Origin: Styela clava | Lineage: Eukaryota > Chordata > Ascidiacea > Stolidobranchia > Styelidae | Reading direction: 5' to 3' | Assembly: GCF_964204865.1 (NCBI RefSeq) | Contig: NC_135257.1 | Location: 7,276,151-7,340,150, forward strand | DNA: 64,000 nt | In this document: in pieces, positions 58,835 to 64,000 of the stretch | Layout: every line of letters begins with the position of its first letter | How positions within the stretch are numbered: the first letter of the stretch is position 1 | The notes under the pieces: generated by a model | Databases searched by the model: none | The model's input: only the letters and a program-made list of their open reading frames with translations | What the model was told of the DNA's origin: nothing | Program-made: the position numbers and the translations under genes

Positions 58835-61800
58835 CTGTAAAAGAATAAGATATATTGAATATTTTTCAAAATATAATTTTTTTTCTAAAAATAATTCTTA
58901 TCCTCATTGCAAATGTTTATTGTAAGACACTTCCAGAAATGAAAAAAAAAGAAGAATTGACCCAAATCTCGATTTTGTCAGAAACTGTGATAGATAAGAA
59001 TGAAATACGATATAAGTGCGAAATAATACAATTAAGTGAATTCATCATTGAAAATCAGACATCGACATGAAACTAGTCATAGTATTATGCAGACTTGAAC
59101 TGCAAAAAATGAAAACAATACATTTCTCAATGCCAATCTCGTTATACACATTGCCGTAAAATGATTCACACTTCCTACTTAAAGATTAGTGTTCGAATTA
59201 CCAATGAAAAAAATTAGACGAAAACAATATTTTCCAGCTTCGTTAAGGGCAAATGAATAATTCTCCTAGTTCTTCCTTCAACAAGAGCCCATCCAAAAAC
59301 AATAACCAAATCACGAAGAAACTTTCTTGCACACCAACAACTAGAAGTATTTGATATTTATCAAGTATTTGAACTAAAACGCATAACTAAGACAACGCAA
59401 CTAACATAGAGTTCAAATCTGATGAATAAGTGGATAGGAATGTAATATATAAACTTATATTCACCTTAATTAACAAACAAACGGACAAATCCGCCAGTAA
59501 GCTGTGAAAAACCATTTACGTTTAAAAATAAAGCGGGACGCCAAGTTTAACTAACACATTATGACTTAAGCTTCTTGAAAGTTATTTATTAATCAAAAAA
59601 GGAAATGAATGCAACGATATGTGTGATACCAATAGTGAGAATATACTAGATGACTAATCCGACATAAATGTTGTTACATCGAAGGCTAGGGAGCGGTTGT
59701 ACATAGGTGCGAACATAAGTTGACGTAACCGGATTCGCAACGTATTTCACACAGAAACAAAAGTTAGCAAAACATTTTCATATTTCATCTGTTGCATTAC
59801 TTTCACAATTACAAATGATTTCTTGAAATTTTTGGAATTAACGTTCGCCTTAGTTGTTTTGCTCTTCACCAAGCGCGATACGTCGCTTGGGCGGTCACAC
59901 ACATCAAAAAACTTCTTCGAGGTAATCAAAGAAATAATTCAGAGGTAGATTCATTTACTTTATCATAAAAAAATCAAACGTGTATAATATTACTTAAAGG
60001 GAAATTATACTTATAGGAATATTTAGGCCTTGTCAAAGAACAATGTGTGCAGTAAAAACAATATACCGGTAATTCGAGGTTATTGTATAATAAGTGCAAC
60101 TATTCAAGGGTAAACCACAATAATGATGATAATTCCAGTCGAAGCTCAAAGTTTGTAACAAAGAAACACAAACCATGAATATATACATATTACAAACAAT
60201 AAGTATGGCTATAATTTCATGAAAGCCGGCGCAGCCTAAAGCAAAAATTTCATGGTTGCATGCACCGTGGACCTTTAAACCACATTCTGCAATCTTTACG
60301 CCGAACGTAAACAAAAACACGTGAGGCGGAAATATTCGACGGCATTAATTGAGCGAAATTTGATATGGCACAAGACACCACTTCGAAACAGTGTGGATAC
60401 CTTTTCCTGTCACACGTTCTAACATTTGAAATTGTAATATTCTAGGCTAAACGACGTGTGGAAATCGAAAGCGATCAAAATAGATGTAAACGATTATTTA
60501 AATAGAGTATATTACCATGTACGGTAAGATTATACTACAGTCAGCTATACCGCATGTATTGGTAATACAAATATCGATATACTAACATCTGAAATTCTTC
60601 CTGTACAACCGATGAGCAGGATGTATGAAACTACAAGCTAATGGCTAATACTATACTGTCAACTAATAATAAAATGGTCCCTTTTCCTAATCCCGCAAAT
60701 TTGAGGAATTTTTGTAAAAATTTCCGACAATAGAGTCACCCAAACCAGACACGTGACTCAAAATATTAGTTATATCCTTAAATAGTTGACCTTTCAAAAT
60801 TTAATAACCATTCTCCATCAACAATTAGTCATCTTTAAGATGATACTATACCCACTTAATCTTATAACGCCTGATTCAGAGCCCTAGTGCGGCCCATTTA
60901 AGGCTCAAGGCTGTTATAATTATAAAAGAACTCAGCTATCACAAATGGAGAAATTAAAAATTAATACACAGCAATAGTCTAAGTTTTACCGCCCGATGAT
61001 AATAGTCGTAAAACCACAAAATTGACATTTGTGACGCTGATTTTCTAGAATATTACATTACCAGAGGATGTGATCTAATAATTTTACGGTTGCTGGATGA
61101 GGAAGATCGAATTACTAAAATTTAAAAGTAAGACTTGATATTTTCTTAAAACAAGTTTAACCAGACATGAGATGCTTTTTCGGATTTCCTGGAAAAGTCC
61201 ATCGGGCAGTTTACGATTGAGGTATAGGGAAGTGATGGGCATATCGATTGTTTTTATTTCGAAATTATACACAAACGGAAAATAATACCACATAGCCCAT
61301 ACTAAATTTATTTAACAAAAGACCATTTTCAATTAAACTTGTAAAGAATAAACTGACTCAACACGTAGAAAAGTCAACATCAGTTCGCAATATTGATGAA
61401 ATACTAAAAAATTACATCACTCAGAACAGTTAGATTATCCTATCATGAAATTTAGTTGGGTCACGATTCATGGGAAACAACAATCACCGTTCAAACACAT
61501 GTATATATGAATCGTTTAAAAATTAATTGAAAATTTTCATATCACAAATTTTCTTGTTGTTTCATATATACCGTAACTATGAATAAGATAATACTATATT
61601 GAGCTGGGCAAAGATATTCATCACTATTTATAATTATTTTTCTAACTTGGATGTCAGCCCATAAGCCTAATTATACACAAATATTTATAGGAAACCGTCT
61701 AAATCGAAAACAATATTCCAAATTAGACTCATGACAGTATATGTTTCAATGATCCATCGACCATCAATTCAAAATAACTGATCAGTGCAAAATATCGTTG

Positions 61801-64000
61801 ACCCATTCGAGAAGTATGTTAATCAAAATTGAGTCGTTCTGGTGAAGGATTGGAAACGGGGATTTTTATGCTCAATGTTTGAATATGGTTCTATCTATCG
61901 TATAAAAAAAAATTTTCAAACGAATGCTCGCACCTGACCACACCGACCGAATATTCTAAAATTGTCCTATGCCAAGCAAGATCAAATAAATTGTCTGACG
62001 ATTCCACAGCAATGCATGCTTCATGCATGAATGTGACTTTACCACGTTACGGACTACAAATAAATTTAGATAAATCCAATTGCGGAAATCTAAATTGAAT
62101 AATCAAGATATCCTCCATATTACTGCTTCTGTTAAGTCGGATTGAAATCTTAACAGTTGACGGCCAAAACAAAATATCGCACGGCGTCTATACCATAAAC
62201 CAAAACAAGTCAGACCAGTTTAACATGAAATTAAACTTATCCGTATCTACCCAGCGTATCAGAACCGCATTACGACAGCGTGACATGTGTATTTGACAAC
62301 TTGTTTTACATTAATATACCAAAATACATGAAACCTACTAACCTTGATAAGATATCACACAATGGGGTTAGCTTATGAAACCGTGGGAAACTAATGATAA
62401 ACTATAAACAAGTATACAAACAGAGCCAAAGTTAATTATAATCTTACTTTGGCAACAACTCCCACGGGTCGTCTTAACTAAACAGGCTATACTTTATTGA
62501 TGGCCTCGAGAGGCTCATTTGATCAAAGTTGATACCTTCTGAACCTTGTTAATATTGCTAAATTTAAGTAATTGATCACATTTGGTTAACTGAACTCGAT
62601 TTGCATATTTACAGTTTTGACTAAATGCAAATGAAGAATGATATAGAGAAAATGAATCCCTTCAAAATTGAAAATTTAGATTGACAGCGTTAGAAAATTT
62701 ACTATAATTTTGATTAAGAGGCTTCCCTCATTTACAATTGGAAACTTTAGAACTAAAAAATAAAGTATGTATACAATAAAACAAAGCGGGCGTGAAAAAC
62801 ATTGCTTTTGGACACAATAAAAAATAATGTCAATTTCGCAAGTCAACACAAATTGCAATTACAATTAAATTATGTGTGGCTAGCAGCAAGGTTCGGTGTA
62901 TTTCACTGTGATATGAATAGCACGTATGACACTGAATATTATTCCAAAGGTGACTGTAATCAATGATAGATTCAATAGCGTTTGAAAACATCTGGAGAGC
63001 ATCTTCTTGTATATGTTAGGACTTGTAAACCAAACTAGACATATTGTAACGCCGCGTGGCTGTCGATATCAACAAAAAAGTTATTGTTAGTTAGTAATCC
63101 AAGACTTTTGTCGGATACAAATGAAAAGACTTTAGTAGGTCGTGCCCACTCTGTTGTAAACGATTCTTTGGACGCTTTTCCCCGTCCCATCCATTTCAAA
63201 ACATTGTTAAAATCAACAATTTTGATTATTATTGCTCTGTAGGTATTGTAACCAAACGAATCATAGAGAGTGGTAAGGCGATACTTTTGTTAGTAAAGAA
63301 CAGCTGGTCATCAGGAAAAGGACGTTAGGTTTGTTGATGGATCACATCGTTCTTTTCAATCACACCACTCGAGGTGGCCGCCGTTTCTAACGGTATGGCC
63401 ATTACACCGTATTGATATGAACAATTCATACATTAAAAATACAAAAGTGTTCAAACATTGAGTACAATCACGAAAGCTTACATATATAGACGTTAGAAAC
63501 ACCATGTGGTCCAATGTTGAAAAAACATTGGTGAAAATATTCATCACGTTATATCTACGAACGTGCCTATAACTTAGATACCGTGATTATTGGATTCTGG
63601 CATTACGGATATAATAACGGCCCATCCCCTGGCTCACCTTGGAGAACATTTGTAGGGTCAATAGATAAGCTATATAAACATAAGCATGCATCACTATGTA
63701 TACCCATAGTAAATACACCAAAGAAGAAATAGACAAAGTTTTTGATAGCTTCTTCTTGTGTTCTTTGTGTCATTAGTACATTATTTGTTTACGATATTTT
63801 TGTGTGATTATGACCAGTCATTCTTGTCAATGCAAATTTTATTTTCAACATTCCCTAAAGTAAAATTGTCTTGGCACATGTGATTTACACCAAAACAGAT
63901 GAGACGATGTATCCATATTTTCAGCATCATAAAGATTCAAAACGACTATCAAGAACCCGACCACCAGGACTGTGGCCTTATTGTTTTGTCATTAATACCA
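58835..64000. other. non-coding right end, expected TRAF4 intron 1
   Basis: No RING first-half exon (two Cys pairs and GHxxC) is seen on the minus strand, and no other exon is supported. The plus-strand frame at 58855-59070 looks signal-peptide-like but lacks an ATG start. Confidence 0.4.

Noticed and set aside
58855..59070. Plus-strand ORF with a signal-peptide-like start
   Set aside because: The first codon is TTG, not ATG; the composition is Ile/Lys/Glu-rich, as expected from AT-rich DNA, and no splice partner is seen.
1..64000. tRNA, rRNA or other structured RNA genes
   Set aside because: None was noticed on reading; a covariance-model scan would be needed to exclude short ones.

Overview
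The window is AT-rich, intron-rich animal DNA. A clear TRAF4 orthologue, two rhodopsin-type GPCR genes, GT-AG introns and many hAT-like elements with 8-bp target duplications place it in a metazoan. The general look suggests an ascidian (tunicate), but that is an inference and not something proven by the sequence. All genes below were assembled by hand from splice signals, reading phase and protein motifs, because most exons are too short to show as long ORFs.

Layout. 1-11000: mostly non-coding, with a possible start exon at 890-935 (-), an unidentified gene fragment at 5597-6370 (+), a hAT-like MITE at 5212 and a 750-bp hAT-like element at 9780-10529. 11657-18586 (-): GPCR B, 7 exons, 458 aa. 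18590-21700: non-coding DNA with two MITE copies. 21725-30814 (-): a 17-exon gene for a small secreted protein of 209 aa, made mostly of 24-57-nt micro-exons, each coding one short repeat; this is the most unusual object here. 33478-40485 (+): GPCR A, 7 exons, 551 aa, a paralogue of GPCR B with the same intron positions and phases. 42274-58834 (-): the last eight exons of TRAF4, convergent with GPCR A; the first RING exon lies beyond the right edge or was not found. 58835-64000: nothing coding recognised.

Links between genes. The two GPCRs are an inverted, divergent pair, and the micro-exon gene lies between them. Both receptors lack the usual TM3-ECL2 disulphide and have changed TM6 and TM7 motifs. 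The micro-exon gene has every intron in phase 1, so any internal exon can be skipped or duplicated without a frameshift, and its introns carry decayed micro-exon copies. The product could be a variable secreted peptide; whether it has any tie to the flanking receptors is unknown.
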